From Phytophthora hibernalis (taxonomy: Eukaryota; Oomycota; Peronosporomycetes; Peronosporales; Peronosporaceae): DNA of 64,000 nucleotides. Made by a program: the position numbers and the translations under genes. Where the stretch lies: assembly GCA_012656075.1 (NCBI GenBank), contig JAAKBF010000094.1, positions 248,001 through 312,000 of the forward strand, read 5' to 3'. The notes under the pieces were generated by a model. It ran no database searches, was not told where the DNA came from, and saw only the letters and a list, made by a program, of their open reading frames with translations. Below are positions 35,040 through 45,057 of this stretch, piece after piece; position 1 is the first letter of the stretch, and the number at the start of each line of letters is the position of its first letter.

Positions 35040-37256
35040 AACTCGACCGACCCGATATGGACGTTAATTCATCAACTCGGCGAGGCGGTCACATACAAAA
35101 GCAAGGCTTTTACGCACATGTGTCTGTTGTGCGCAGAGACAAAAGCCTGGAGAGACTCTTTATGCCATACCAAGAACTCGACAAATGCCAAGACGCACTT
35201 GGTGGCCAGCCACAAAGATCACCCGATGGCTATCCAAGAGCAGCAGCGTAGACTAAAGCGGGCCGATCGGTACATGGTGCAGGTAGACACTAGGACCGAC
35301 GTGAAGCGTCAGGCCTCAAGTGAGTCCAAGGCGCTCGAAGAAAAGCCCATAAAGCGTAAAAACCTGGTGGAAGGCTCCTGTGACCCATGAACAGATCTCA
35401 GGCCACATCGCACGGTGGCTGATCCGTGATGGCCTATCGTGACGACTCCAGCCTTTCGTGATTTCCTCGTCGGAGTCACCGGCGACCCGAACGTGACCGT
35501 GCCAGCCGCCAAGACCTACAACGACATACTTGACAATCACTACGATAAGTTCGCGAAAGACGCCTCCGAATTGTTCGTCGAGGAGTTGGATGAAACCCTA
35601 TTTATGACAGTTGAGCACGATTTGTGGACAAATAGCACCAAGAATGGCATTGTAGGTGCTTCCTGCAGCTTTATCGGCCACGAAATGGCATTCTCGGCGG
35701 TTCGCTCTTCTCGCGGAGGTAAAAAACGACGGACATAGTTCTGAGGAGGTAGCAGCTCTGTTGGATGCGCAATTGAAGACCCTCTATGGTTTAGATGTTC
35801 GCAAGATGGCCCTCTTCACTATATCGGGCACGGCGGCCGCAGCCCGGAAGGTTTCCATGCAGTTCAATACAACTTTACAAACGGATTGTGCGATGCACGC
35901 ACTGAACCTTTGTATCCGCTACGGTATCGGTTTCAAAGAGAATGTGCGCAACGAATACAAGAAAGACCCAAGGACAGATCTCTTCGTCAAAAAGGGTAGT
36001 AGTGACCGATGGTGGCGCATTCCCGGAGGGGGCGCAGTTATCCGAAAGCTGCGCAACCTCAATAACTTCTTCGCATCGATCAAATCGTCGGAGTGTATTG
36101 CTCGGCTTCGCGACGTTCAGTAGTTCAACAAACTGCCTCAATTAGCAGACCTGATCGACATCGACGTCCGAGTTGCATCTACAATCAAGTTATTCCGGCG
36201 CTCAATTATCAACTATCCTGCATTTCAGGCGTTCTTCCATAAAGCAAAGGAATCAAAAGGCGGGAAGAACGTATTTACCTGTATTATGCGAGCAGAATGG
36301 GAGCTGGTGGTTCAAATGGAGGCAGTGATGCAGCGTATAGCGGAATTAGCTCTCGTGGAGTCTCAATCTGCAACCATTCTATCGTCGACTATGTACGTGC
36401 TGCTGCGTGTGGCCTCCGCCGGTTTGAATTCGTACAAGTTTTCATCCTACCGATTGAATGGCGCTCGCGACACCGATACCAATGAGGTGAACTTCCCAAG
36501 AGTGTAAATGATGAAGCCGGATTTATCGGAGCTAGCCCACCGCTGCATTAATCGCACACTTCATCAGATTACCCAGCGGCTACCATTGCCGTCTGTATTA
36601 ATGGGAATGGCTTTGCTTCTCGACCCACAAACAAAGACAGCTGCCAAAAACTATCTGCGCATTCCCGATACTTCATAATCACACACCGATTACATTTTGG
36701 AGGAGACTAAGGCGCTTCTGCGTGTAGAACACCGTGTGTTCTACAAAGAGTTATATGCAAACGTCGATCAAGGAGACGGCCGTGTAGCTTCTGCGTCGAG
36801 CACACCACGGGGTGCAACAGCAGCTCGGACACTGAGGGCGATTTAGTGTACGGTGAGGAGGTATCGCAGCCGGCTGAGGAGAGCACTGCTGACGCGACTC
36901 TGAACGCGAAGGCAGATACGGTTTTGGACGAATGGCTTAGTCTTAGAGTGGAGTGGGCTGAGGTAGCGAAGAAACAGTATCCAAGCAAGGACGAGTTCGA
37001 AAGAGTGTTGGCCAAGCTGAGCGTACGCGACAGGAAATAAAACGTCCGGGTTTGGAACGTCGAGCAGCTATGCGGACATATAGATGTATATCGCTGGTTT
37101 GCAGAGGTTGGCGAGGAAAGTATCCCTCGATCGCGAAACTTGCACGCGTCTGGCTGGGACGCGGTAGCTCGACAGCCTTTCAAGAACGCGTGTTCTCAAC
37201 CGGATCATTTGTGATGAGCTCTTTGCGCACACGGACAGACAACGAGCGAGCTTAAA
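35040..37256 (+). pseudogene. hAT transposase with BED finger and C-terminal dimerisation domain, broken
   Basis: BED-type zinc finger CLLCAETKAWRD...THLVASHKDH at about 35118-35215, then the transposase body in pieces: KTYNDILDNHYDKFAKD, DLWTNSTKNGIVG, EVAALLDAQLKTLYGLD, QTDCAMHALNLCIRYG (the RNase H-like core with an inserted domain). The C-terminal dimerisation motif is SIAKLARVWLGRGSSTAFQ followed by ERVFSTGSFV near 37130-37220. In-frame stops at about 36121, 36505 and 36676, and several frame changes, make it inactive. Confidence 0.85.
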
Positions 37257-37345
37257 GGCAGTTAATATTGCGCCACAATCGTCTTGAGCTCAGGCGCTTA
37301 GAGGAAAGCAAGCGTCCGATATGGTAGACGCCGATTTTGTCCCAT

Positions 37346-37387
37346 GCGAGTGCTATAGTAGTGTTATAGCACTACTATAGCACTCGC
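37346..37387. repeat. Perfect 18-bp inverted repeat, right subterminal region of hAT
   Basis: GCGAGTGCTATAGTAGTG (37346-37363) is the exact reverse complement of 37370-37387, with the 6-nt loop TTATAG. It shares the TAGTAGTG core with repeats at the left end, supporting a role in the transposon rather than in a gene. Confidence 0.9.
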
Positions 37388-37498
37388 GAAAAGGCCAAAA
37401 TAGCAATAGCAATAGCTGTACTGATTCGGATAGTAATAGCAGTAACGCTACTACCCGAAATTCTCACTACTGTACTACCAAACCCTGCTCACGATGTC

Positions 37499-38976
37499 AG
37501 CGACCTTCAACACCCTCACAACACCGTTCTGCGATACAAACCCAACTTCATTGCTTTACATCAGACTCAACAACTCGGCACTCACTCCTTGCTCATACGG
37601 TTGCACTGCGCCACCAACGCCGACGCTGGTTCCCTCATTTAAGCAGCGGGTGTGTGGACGCCGGCCTGCACGACGCGCGCCGTCTCCGATGCGCGTGAGG
37701 AAGCTGGCGGGCTTGGGCAAGTTTTGGCCGAACTTGTCCGCTGGGTAGCCGGTGTCCAGCGTCTGCATGAGCTTCTGCGCGTGCTGCTGCTGCACGAGCG
37801 TCACGATGCAGCCGCCGAAGCCGCCGCCCGTCATGCGCGCGCCGAAGACGCCCTCGCAGCCGCGCGCCGTGTCCACGAGATGGTCGAGCTCGGGCGTGCT
37901 GACCTCGTAGTCGTCGCGAAGAGACTCATGACTCTCGAACATGAGCTTGCCCGCCTCGGCGTACTGGCGCGCACGGATCAAGTCGACGGCGGCCACCGTT
38001 CGCTCGTCCTCCGAGATCACGTGACGCGCGCGGCGGTACACGACGTCATCACCTAGTGCGTCGCGCACTGAATCGAGCTCCGGCACCGTCGCGTCGCGCA
38101 GGTGCGTCATGTGCGGGTGGCCATTGGTCTGCAGCGCCTTGACGGCCGCCTGGCACTGCTGCACGCGCTCCTTGTACTCGCCGCCGTTGAGCTCGTGCGT
38201 GACGTTCGAGTTGCAGACCACAATGACCACGTCTGGATCCTGGAACGCCACGGCCGTCGGCTCCTTGGTGCGGCAGTCGATCAGCAGCGCGCAGTCCTTC
38301 TTGCCGCACGAAGAGATGAACTGGTCCATGATGCCGCACGGCACGTTGCAGTACTCGTGCTCGGCCGCCTGGCACAGCAGCGCCTTCTGGATGGCCGACA
38401 CGCCCTGGAGCTCGAACAAACTCTCCAAGAACGTGGCGAAGCTCACCTCGAGCGCCGCAGAGCTGCTCAGACCACTGCCGAACGGCACCGTGCTCACGAT
38501 GGCCGCGTGCACGCTCAGAGGCTCCTTGCGGCTCAGGTGCTTGAGATACTCGGCCGTCACGCCCTTGGGGTAGTTGCCCCACGACGGCTGCGTCTTGTCC
38601 AGCTGCTCCGTGTCGTCGGCCGGGAACTCCAACTCTCGACCCGGGAAGCTCGCGGACACCAGTTTGGTCGTGGCGTCGGCCGCGCGCACGCCCACCACGA
38701 CCGTCGTCTTGTCCAGCGCCAGCGGACACACGAAGCCGTCGTTGTAGTCCGTGTGCTCACCGATGAGGTTCACGCGGCCCGGGGCCTCCGCGATGGTCAG
38801 CGCCTCGCGCGGCACGCTCGCGTGCTGCTTGAAGGTCGAGTAGAACAGCGCCACGGCCTGCTCCACCACGTCCACATTGTCGGGTCCGGCCATGATTGGA
38901 GGCTTGGTTGTTCTTGTGCTGGTGAGTTGCTTCTTGGGCTTGCTCGAGAACGAGGCAATTCCAAAGTGAGACGGAA
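37499..38976 (-). repeat. Inverted duplication, left arm (1,478 bp)
   Basis: Near-identical reverse complement of 40296-41775. It starts 3 bp from the candidate hAT target duplication. The two arms differ by one 2-bp indel and, where I compared them closely, a few substitutions. Confidence 0.93.
37556..38893 (-). CDS. Galactokinase, copy 1, altered C-terminus
   Basis: GHMP-family kinase making galactose-1-phosphate from galactose and ATP, first step of the Leloir pathway; cytosolic. ATG 38893 (MAGPDNVDVV) is chosen because it is the copy 2 start; the open frame simply continues upstream without a motif. Motifs: galactokinase signature GRVNLIGEHTDYNDG, ATP-binding FGSGLSSSAALEV, and MTGGGFGGC. 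The protein agrees with copy 2 up to residue ~410 except D5 versus V5. At 37673-37681 one GC unit of the GCGCGC tract is missing (2 bp), so the ending VVQAGVHTPAA is replaced by about 38 unrelated residues. All catalytic motifs precede this change. Intronless. Confidence 0.92.
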   Translation of the reverse strand: MAGPDNVDVVEQAVALFYSTFKQHASVPREALTIAEAPGRVNLIGEHTDYNDGFVCPLALDKTTVVVGVRAADATTKLVSASFPGRELEFPADDTEQLDKTQPSWGNYPKGVTAEYLKHLSRKEPLSVHAAIVSTVPFGSGLSSSAALEVSFATFLESLFELQGVSAIQKALLCQAAEHEYCNVPCGIMDQFISSCGKKDCALLIDCRTKEPTAVAFQDPDVVIVVCNSNVTHELNGGEYKERVQQCQAAVKALQTNGHPHMTHLRDATVPELDSVRDALGDDVVYRRARHVISEDERTVAAVDLIRARQYAEAGKLMFESHESLRDDYEVSTPELDHLVDTARGCEGVFGARMTGGGFGGCIVTLVQQQHAQKLMQTLDTGYPADKFGQNLPKPASFLTRIGDGARRAGRRPHTRCLNEGTSVGVGGAVQPYEQGVSAELLSLM

Positions 38977-40295
38977 TTGGCGTCCTCCTGCCCTGGGCAA
39001 CATGCCACAGTTTGTGCTTGATGGACAGAACGGTGTAGTCAACGTCGGCAGTTGGCTGACGTATAAATAATTGTTGCAATAATTGTGGCATGGGGATGTT
39101 GTCGTTTGATTGTTCTGTAACGTTGAAGTACCTTAGATAAGTTGGTGTAATCATTGAAATACACAATATGATCTGGTTTTGCAACTTCAAGGTGCGACTG
39201 ATAAAAATACCGATGGCATACCGGTTTCTAACCGCCCAAACAGTTGCATGCAGTCGATAGAAACCACGCCACCCTCGCGCAGCTTCAAACACAGCCACTG
39301 TGCCAGTCGCACCGGAGCATCGAGTCGGTGGCCGAAGGCCATTGTTCCGAGTGAATTTCACACGCGTGATATAAATGCAATAGATCATCGAGGGCGGCAG
39401 CAAGCTGCTGCAAAGCTACGCTGCTGCTGCAGCGAAGCTCAACGTCCAACGTGGGCAGCTGAGCGGATTTCGAGTTGAGGTCCTTTGAATGTTCTTTGAA
39501 GCTGTGTCAAAGGTATCCATCCATCCGGGCGCCAGTGGACGGTGACGACGAACTTCCTGAAGTTTTCGAAAGTTCAGCTACGTACCGTGACATTGTGCAT
39601 TGCTTAGTGACCTACTTCTATTGACACCTTCGATGCGTGTCAACTACTCAGCTGCTGCAGTCGCTGCAGACTTTATAAACAGAGCGGTGCAGCATTAAAA
39701 TGGTAATCGCTTAAAATGGCCATTCGCAATACAAGAACGATGTCGTGGGAGACTGAATTGGATAGTATCCGAAGTTGACTTTTGGCCGAGCTGCTTTTGA
39801 AACAGGAAAAAAACCGACTCGCTCTGGTGGCAAACTGTAGCTACCCAGGTTTCCCTGTGAGAGATATGTATACGTATAGAACATGTACAATAGTTTGTTG
39901 TCGATTTATCGGGGGTATGTATTGGGCTCCGACTCGGATCGTGGCCGAGTTTGAAGTTCGTTGCATTGAACCGATCATGACCGGTACTTCCTTGGTACAT
40001 ATGAACTTGTACACCGACCATGCGTCGCCAAGTCGAAGTTCACCAATAAGTGCAAAATCGGTCAATTATAAACTTTGATGTCAAAGTGCCGCTAAAAAGT
40101 AGTTTCCAATTATTGCAATAAAATGGAGCCGGGTCACTGTCAAAATTAGTACATTGTAAGTTGATATTGATAGCGGAGCCCGGGAAATCCCACGCACACG
40201 TACGCCGCACCGTCAACGTCAGCATTGTTGGAGTCCTTGCACTTAGCCCAGCGGATATCAACTTCAACTAAACTCACCCCGCGGCAGTACACCGT
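38977..40295. promoter_or_regulatory. Spacer between the divergent galactokinase copies
   Basis: 1.3 kb between head-to-head arms, so it would serve as the upstream region of both copies. No gene is recognised. The arms begin close to a TCTCACTTTGGAATT stretch resembling an oomycete initiator, so the upstream promoter DNA itself is not duplicated and the two copies should have different promoters. Confidence 0.5.
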
Positions 40296-41775
40296 TTCCG
40301 TCTCACTTTGGAATTGCCTCGTTCCCGAGCAAGCCCAAGAAGCAACTCACCAGCACAAGAACAACCAAGCCTCCAATCATGGCCGGACCCGTCAATGTGG
40401 ACGTGGTGGAGCAGGCCGTGGCGCTGTTCTACTCGACCTTCAAGCAGCACGCGAGCGTGCCGCGCGAGGCGCTGACCATCGCGGAGGCCCCGGGCCGCGT
40501 GAACCTCATCGGCGAGCACACGGACTACAACGACGGCTTCGTGTGTCCGCTGGCGCTGGACAAGACGACGGTCGTGGTGGGCGTGCGCGCGGCCGACGCC
40601 ACGACCAAACTGGTGTCCGCGAGCTTCCCGGGTCGAGAGTTGGAGTTCCCGGCCGACGACACGGAGCAGCTGGACAAGACGCAGCCGTCGTGGGGCAACT
40701 ACCCCAAGGGCGTGACGGCCGAGTATCTCAAGCACCTGAGCCGCAAGGAGCCTCTGAGCGTGCACGCGGCCATCGTGAGCACGGTGCCGTTCGGCAGTGG
40801 TCTGAGCAGCTCTGCGGCGCTCGAGGTGAGCTTCGCCACGTTCTTGGAGAGTTTGTTCGAGCTCCAGGGCGTGTCGGCCATCCAGAAGGCGCTGCTGTGC
40901 CAGGCGGCCGAGCACGAGTACTGCAACGTGCCGTGCGGCATCATGGACCAGTTCATCTCTTCGTGCGGCAAGAAGGACTGCGCGCTGCTGATCGACTGCC
41001 GCACCAAGGAGCCGACGGCCGTGGCGTTCCAGGATCCAGACGTGGTCATTGTGGTCTGCAACTCGAACGTCACGCACGAGCTCAACGGCGGCGAGTACAA
41101 GGAGCGCGTGCAGCAGTGCCAGGCGGCCGTCAAGGCGCTGCAGACCAATGGCCACCCGCACATGACGCACCTGCGCGACGCGACGGTGCCGGAGCTCGAT
41201 TCAGTGCGCGACGCACTAGGTGATGACGTCGTGTACCGCCGCGCGCGTCACGTGATCTCGGAGGACGAGCGAACGGTGGCCGCCGTCGACTTGATCCGTG
41301 CGCGCCAGTACGCCGAGGCGGGCAAGCTCATGTTCGAGAGTCATGAGTCTCTTCGCGACGACTACGAGGTCAGCACGCCCGAGCTCGACCATCTCGTGGA
41401 CACGGCGCGCGGCTGCGAGGGCGTCTTCGGCGCGCGCATGACGGGCGGCGGCTTCGGCGGCTGCATCGTGACGCTCGTGCAGCAGCAGCACGCGCAGAAG
41501 CTCATGCAGACGCTGGACACCGGCTACCCAGCGGACAAGTTCGGCCAAAACTTGCCCAAGCCCGCCAGCTTCCTCACGCGCATCGGAGACGGCGCGCGCG
41601 TCGTGCAGGCCGGCGTCCACACACCCGCTGCTTAAATGAGGGAACCAGCGTCGGCGTTGGTGGCGCAGTGCAACCGTATGAGCAAGGAGTGAGTGCCGAG
41701 TTGTTGAGTCTGATGTAAAGCAATGAAGTTGGGTTTGTATCGCAGAACGGTGTTGTGAGGGTGTCGAAGGTTGCT
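40296..41775 (+). repeat. Inverted duplication, right arm (1,480 bp)
   Basis: Pairs with 37499-38976. It runs from about 83 bp before the galactokinase ATG to about 140 bp after its stop. Confidence 0.93.
40379..41635 (+). CDS. Galactokinase, copy 2, intact
   Basis: 418 aa, the usual length for eukaryotic galactokinase. ATG 40379 gives MAGPVNVDVVEQAVALFYSTF. It has the substrate/nucleotide motifs GRVNLIGEHTDYNDG (about residues 39-53), PFGSGLSSSAALEV (about 138-151) and MTGGGFGGC (about 355-363), and ends VQAGVHTPAA. No introns and no frame breaks. GC-rich codon use. It is the likely functional copy, since copy 1 has a frameshifted end. Large antisense open frames over both copies are codon-bias shadows. 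Confidence 0.96.
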   Translation: MAGPVNVDVVEQAVALFYSTFKQHASVPREALTIAEAPGRVNLIGEHTDYNDGFVCPLALDKTTVVVGVRAADATTKLVSASFPGRELEFPADDTEQLDKTQPSWGNYPKGVTAEYLKHLSRKEPLSVHAAIVSTVPFGSGLSSSAALEVSFATFLESLFELQGVSAIQKALLCQAAEHEYCNVPCGIMDQFISSCGKKDCALLIDCRTKEPTAVAFQDPDVVIVVCNSNVTHELNGGEYKERVQQCQAAVKALQTNGHPHMTHLRDATVPELDSVRDALGDDVVYRRARHVISEDERTVAAVDLIRARQYAEAGKLMFESHESLRDDYEVSTPELDHLVDTARGCEGVFGARMTGGGFGGCIVTLVQQQHAQKLMQTLDTGYPADKFGQNLPKPASFLTRIGDGARVVQAGVHTPAA

Positions 41776-42957
41776 ATCGACCAGCTTGTTGCATGTACGC
41801 GTTGCAACCCTACAAGAACCGGCAAGGAATCAACTTTTGAGTGACGAGCTCTGAAGCTTGCTGCCAGTCTCCAATCTCACTGTGTAAAGATCGATCTGTT
41901 ACATGAATGCAAAAGATACAAGACCCAGTATTCCCACGGCTTGTTTGTAAATCCTGAATAACGACCATCTCACATGGTTGTGTCATATATTTAATAAACA
42001 TCTTAGTAAATGTACTACTGTAGTACTACAGTACTGTAGTAAGTTACAAGTCATTTTTTGAAATGGTTTTAAAAACCAAAACAGCAGGTGTATGTATACA
42101 ATCATGGGCAAGAGTTTAAACACAGCGCGCCACAAACGGGTGGGATGGATCGATCAGAGAATTGTAGTCATTGTGTAGGTCATTGAATATCTCCACAAAG
42201 GTTTTTTCCTCACTTCGATCATAAAGCGATTGGTTCGCTTCTCAAATACTTGTAGTACTAGTACAAAGCGAATACATTGGCAGGTATGTCACCACTCTTA
42301 AGACCATTGCGCCCACTGACTCCTTGGAAGAGATGAGCGCGGCGGTGAGTTGAGAATGGTATCACTCTAGCAAGTGAAAAAAATTGGACTTCTCTATGGG
42401 TGAAAGAAAAGAACAGAGTGTATCTTGCAACGGGACCCCTCTAAATAAAAAGCACTTTGCAGTCATGTACGACCACCACGTCGGACTTGCCCAGATGTGT
42501 CCATAGCAAGCAACGCATCGGTACATGCGGCTTCCGGACAGTTGGAATGCACTTCCCCAGCCTTCGCACCGCACCTCTCGCTTTCTGCTGCATACTATAC
42601 CCACTCGCACACGTTGAGGAGTGCAATCGGGCTGTTGGATGAGCACGACACAGACAACAGGCACGCGCTCGCTTGAAAAAGCTGGATGGACACTGCGCTC
42701 CTCGCCGTCGAATTCGCAACTGACATTTACCGTGGCATATCGGCCGAGTGAAAATGACTGGGTGTGGTCAACCGTACTTAATCGAGAACTAAATATGATG
42801 TGGCGAACATACGCCTTGTGTTTCGTACGTATAATTAGTGTTTTCGTCGTGTAAAAGTGAGCTTTAGGTGGGACCAGGCTCATAACGGGTGGGAATGCTC
42901 GGCAGCTAAAGCTGGACTTGTTTGTCTCCATTGGCGGCCATAGAGAGCAGAAACAGC
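41776..42957. other. Intergenic, AT-richer, nothing recognised
   Basis: About 1.2 kb between galactokinase copy 2 and the permease. It includes an 18-bp perfect palindrome (42016-42033). The open frame at 42362-43054 (-) has no motif and overlaps the permease start, so it is not called. Confidence 0.5.
42016..42033. repeat. 18-bp perfect palindrome
   Basis: TACTGTAGTACTACAGTA equals its own reverse complement. It sits 0.4 kb downstream of the galactokinase stop in AT-rich DNA. Confidence 0.8.
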
Positions 42958-44816
42958 ATGACCACCACCGATGCAGAGAACGAGGCGATGCGGCCGGTGA
43001 TCCGCACGCGCTTCGACTCGCGCGATGAGAACGCGGGGCTGCACCTGGTGCCACCCTCGTCCGCGGACCGTTCGCCGCTCAAGTCGTGGCGCAACATGCC
43101 GAGTCCACTGGGCCACCACCACCTGCTGGAGAGTCAATTGGAGTACGAGGAGATCGAGCAGCAGGCGCGGAAACAGGGCAGAGCCAAGGCGCGTACCATC
43201 AACCACATCACACTCGGCTTCATCGCGTACTTTGCCGTGGCTGCAGGCCCGTTCGGTGTGGAGGACGCTGTACGAGCTGCCGGAGCCTACCCAGTGCTGC
43301 TGGCAGTGGTGCTGCTGCCGTTCACGTGGGGGCTTCCCCAGGCGCTGATGGTGAGTGGATCTGTTGAGCTGAGACAGGCGCATAGTTGATGAACTGACGA
43401 TGCTGTTTGTGTGCGGCAGACGGCGGAGCTTAGCTCGATGATTGACGAGAACGGAGGCTACATTCTGTGGGTACGGCGTGGTCTGGGCCAGTACGCCGGC
43501 TGGGTGAATGCCTTCAACAGCATCGCCAGCAACGTCTGCGACTTGCCCACGTACCCTGTGCTCTTCTGCAGCTACGTAGAGGCGTTTTTGGCGTCAGGGT
43601 ACGGCTACACGCTCTCAGGCATGGAGCAGTGGCTGGTCAAGTGCGTGGCCCTGCTGCTTGTGTTCACGTCGAATGCTGTTGGTATGCGCGCTGTGGCGAT
43701 GGCTTCAGTGCTGATGTCGCTCTTCGTGCTGGCGCCGTTCATCCTGGAGCCACTGTCGGTGGAGACCTTCAACCTCGCTACGTGGGGCAGCGTTGCGCCG
43801 GACATCGACTGGTCACTCTTCCTCTCCACCATCTTGTGGAACTATCAAGGTGGGCAATGCGAGCGACGAAAACATAGGCGACATTTGTACTCATTTTCCT
43901 TTGCTTTTGTGCTGTACAGGTTGGGACTCGCTTGGATGTGTTGCCGGTGAAGTCAAAGACGGCGGGAGAACCTACCCGATTGCCATTATGATCGCGATGG
44001 TTCTGATTACTATCAATTACGCTTTTCCAGGTTCGTCCTCCTCAGTGTTCATTCGCTTGACCATCTATCGCACACGAGAACTTACCACACTTGGTTGTCG
44101 CTTTTGTTCACAGTTGGTGCTGGTATCATGGTGCAGTCTGATTATTCGCTGTGGCACGAGGGTTCTCTGGAGACCATCGCCATGACAGTCGCCCCGTGGC
44201 TGGGCGTATGGGTTGGTATGGCTGCAGTCGTCGCGACGCTAGGCGAGTTCAACGTCGTGATGGCGTGCAGCTCGCGCGCACTGTGGGCGACAGCGGACTA
44301 CAAGATGCTGCCCTCATTTCTCGCGACCGAGTGGAAGCGCTTTGGAACGCCCATTGCGGCGGTGATGTTCCAAACTGTGACCACGGGCGTGCTCATGAAC
44401 TTCTCGTTTGAGTTTCTGGTGGTGCTCGACACGTTTTTCAACAAGTACGTCCGTTGCTCGTATAGTTAGTGTGCGTCAAAGTTTTCGGTGTTTGACAGCG
44501 TGTTTATTTTTACCTGTGTAGTCTCACGCTGCTGCTGGAATTCTTCGCGTTCTTGCGCCTCAAATACGTGGAGAAGGACACGGAGCGTCCGTTCGCAGTG
44601 CCGTTCGGCAATACCGGCGCGTGGGCCATCACGGTGCCCAAGATCCTGGTGCTCTCGGGCGTGCTGCTCGCGCAGAAGCGCCACGTGTGGGTGACTTGCG
44701 GCCTGTTCAACGTGGCCGTGTCCAGCGCGTACCTGGTGTGGCGCCGCTTTCAACCAGCCCCACAGGCCACCACAGTTGAGTCCACGACATCCTACGGCAC
44801 TGGCAGCCTCTCTTAG
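42958..44816 (+). CDS. APC-superfamily amino acid/polyamine permease
   Basis: Multi-pass plasma- or endomembrane transporter resembling polyamine uptake transporters of plants and protists (PUT/LAT type). Five exons with clean junctions: 42958-43350, 43420-43849, 43920-44030, 44114-44444, 44522-44816; introns 69-83 nt. ATG 42958 is chosen over an upstream TTG. A cytoplasmic N-terminus of about 90 residues is followed by about 12 hydrophobic segments. Family motifs: ITLGFIAYFAVAAGPFGVED in TM1, GGYILWVRRGLG, LWNYQGWDSLGCVAGEV in TM6, and the C-terminal DTERPFAVPFG. No frame breaks. Substrate is inferred from family only. Confidence 0.9.
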
Positions 44817-45020
44817 CCCCGCACAGCAGTTGCATTCCTTTTAGCTTCTCTTTATTATTGCCCTAAAACTCAATGGCGTCCAACCAAGTCTCCAATAACC
44901 TTTGCTAGTCAAGTCAACTTCAAAGATATCTGAGTCAGATTCGGACTATCCAGATCCCAAGCAGACATGTTGCTTTCAGTATGCTTTTGTATCAGCCAGC
45001 ATATCTTTTGATCCGTTGAG

Positions 45021-45038
45021 GCTCATTCGACATTTTGC
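45021..45038 (+). promoter_or_regulatory. Oomycete initiator plus flanking promoter element of GH81 gene
   Basis: GCTCATTCGACATTTTGC fits the known oomycete core promoter (initiator GCTCATTYY followed by a CAWTTT flanking element). It lies 19 bp before ATG 45058. It fixes the transcription start and so supports 45058 over the longer open frame that begins at 44902. Confidence 0.8.
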
Positions 45039-45057
45039 GGCTGACTCAGGAAGTGAT

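Larger units (their letters stand above)
34371..37487. mobile_element. hAT-superfamily DNA transposon, decayed
   Basis: Contains a broken hAT transposase on the plus strand. The right end read inward starts CAGGGTTTGGTAGTACAGTA, a classic hAT terminus. The left terminal bases are eroded, but GGTATTAGTGAG...GAGTAGTAG resembles the right subterminal GGTAGTAC...GGGTAGTAG. Candidate 8-bp target duplication: CTCACGAG (34363-34370) versus CTCACGAT (37488-37495), 7 of 8 matching. Both ends carry palindromic TAGTAGTGATA- or CTATAGTAGTG-type subterminal repeats, as transposase-binding sites often are. The left boundary is tentative. Confidence 0.72.

Noticed and set aside
36121..36507. Stop codon recoding in the hAT transposase
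   Set aside because: TAG and TAA stops occur together with frame changes and eroded ends, which is ordinary transposon decay.
38102..39070. 322-codon plus-strand open frame over galactokinase copy 1, and the 298- and 332-codon counterparts over copy 2
   Set aside because: They are antisense or out-of-frame shadows of a GC-rich coding sequence, have no motifs, and recur identically in both copies only because the DNA is duplicated.
42362..43054. 230-codon minus-strand frame
   Set aside because: It overlaps the permease first exon antisense and has no recognisable domain.
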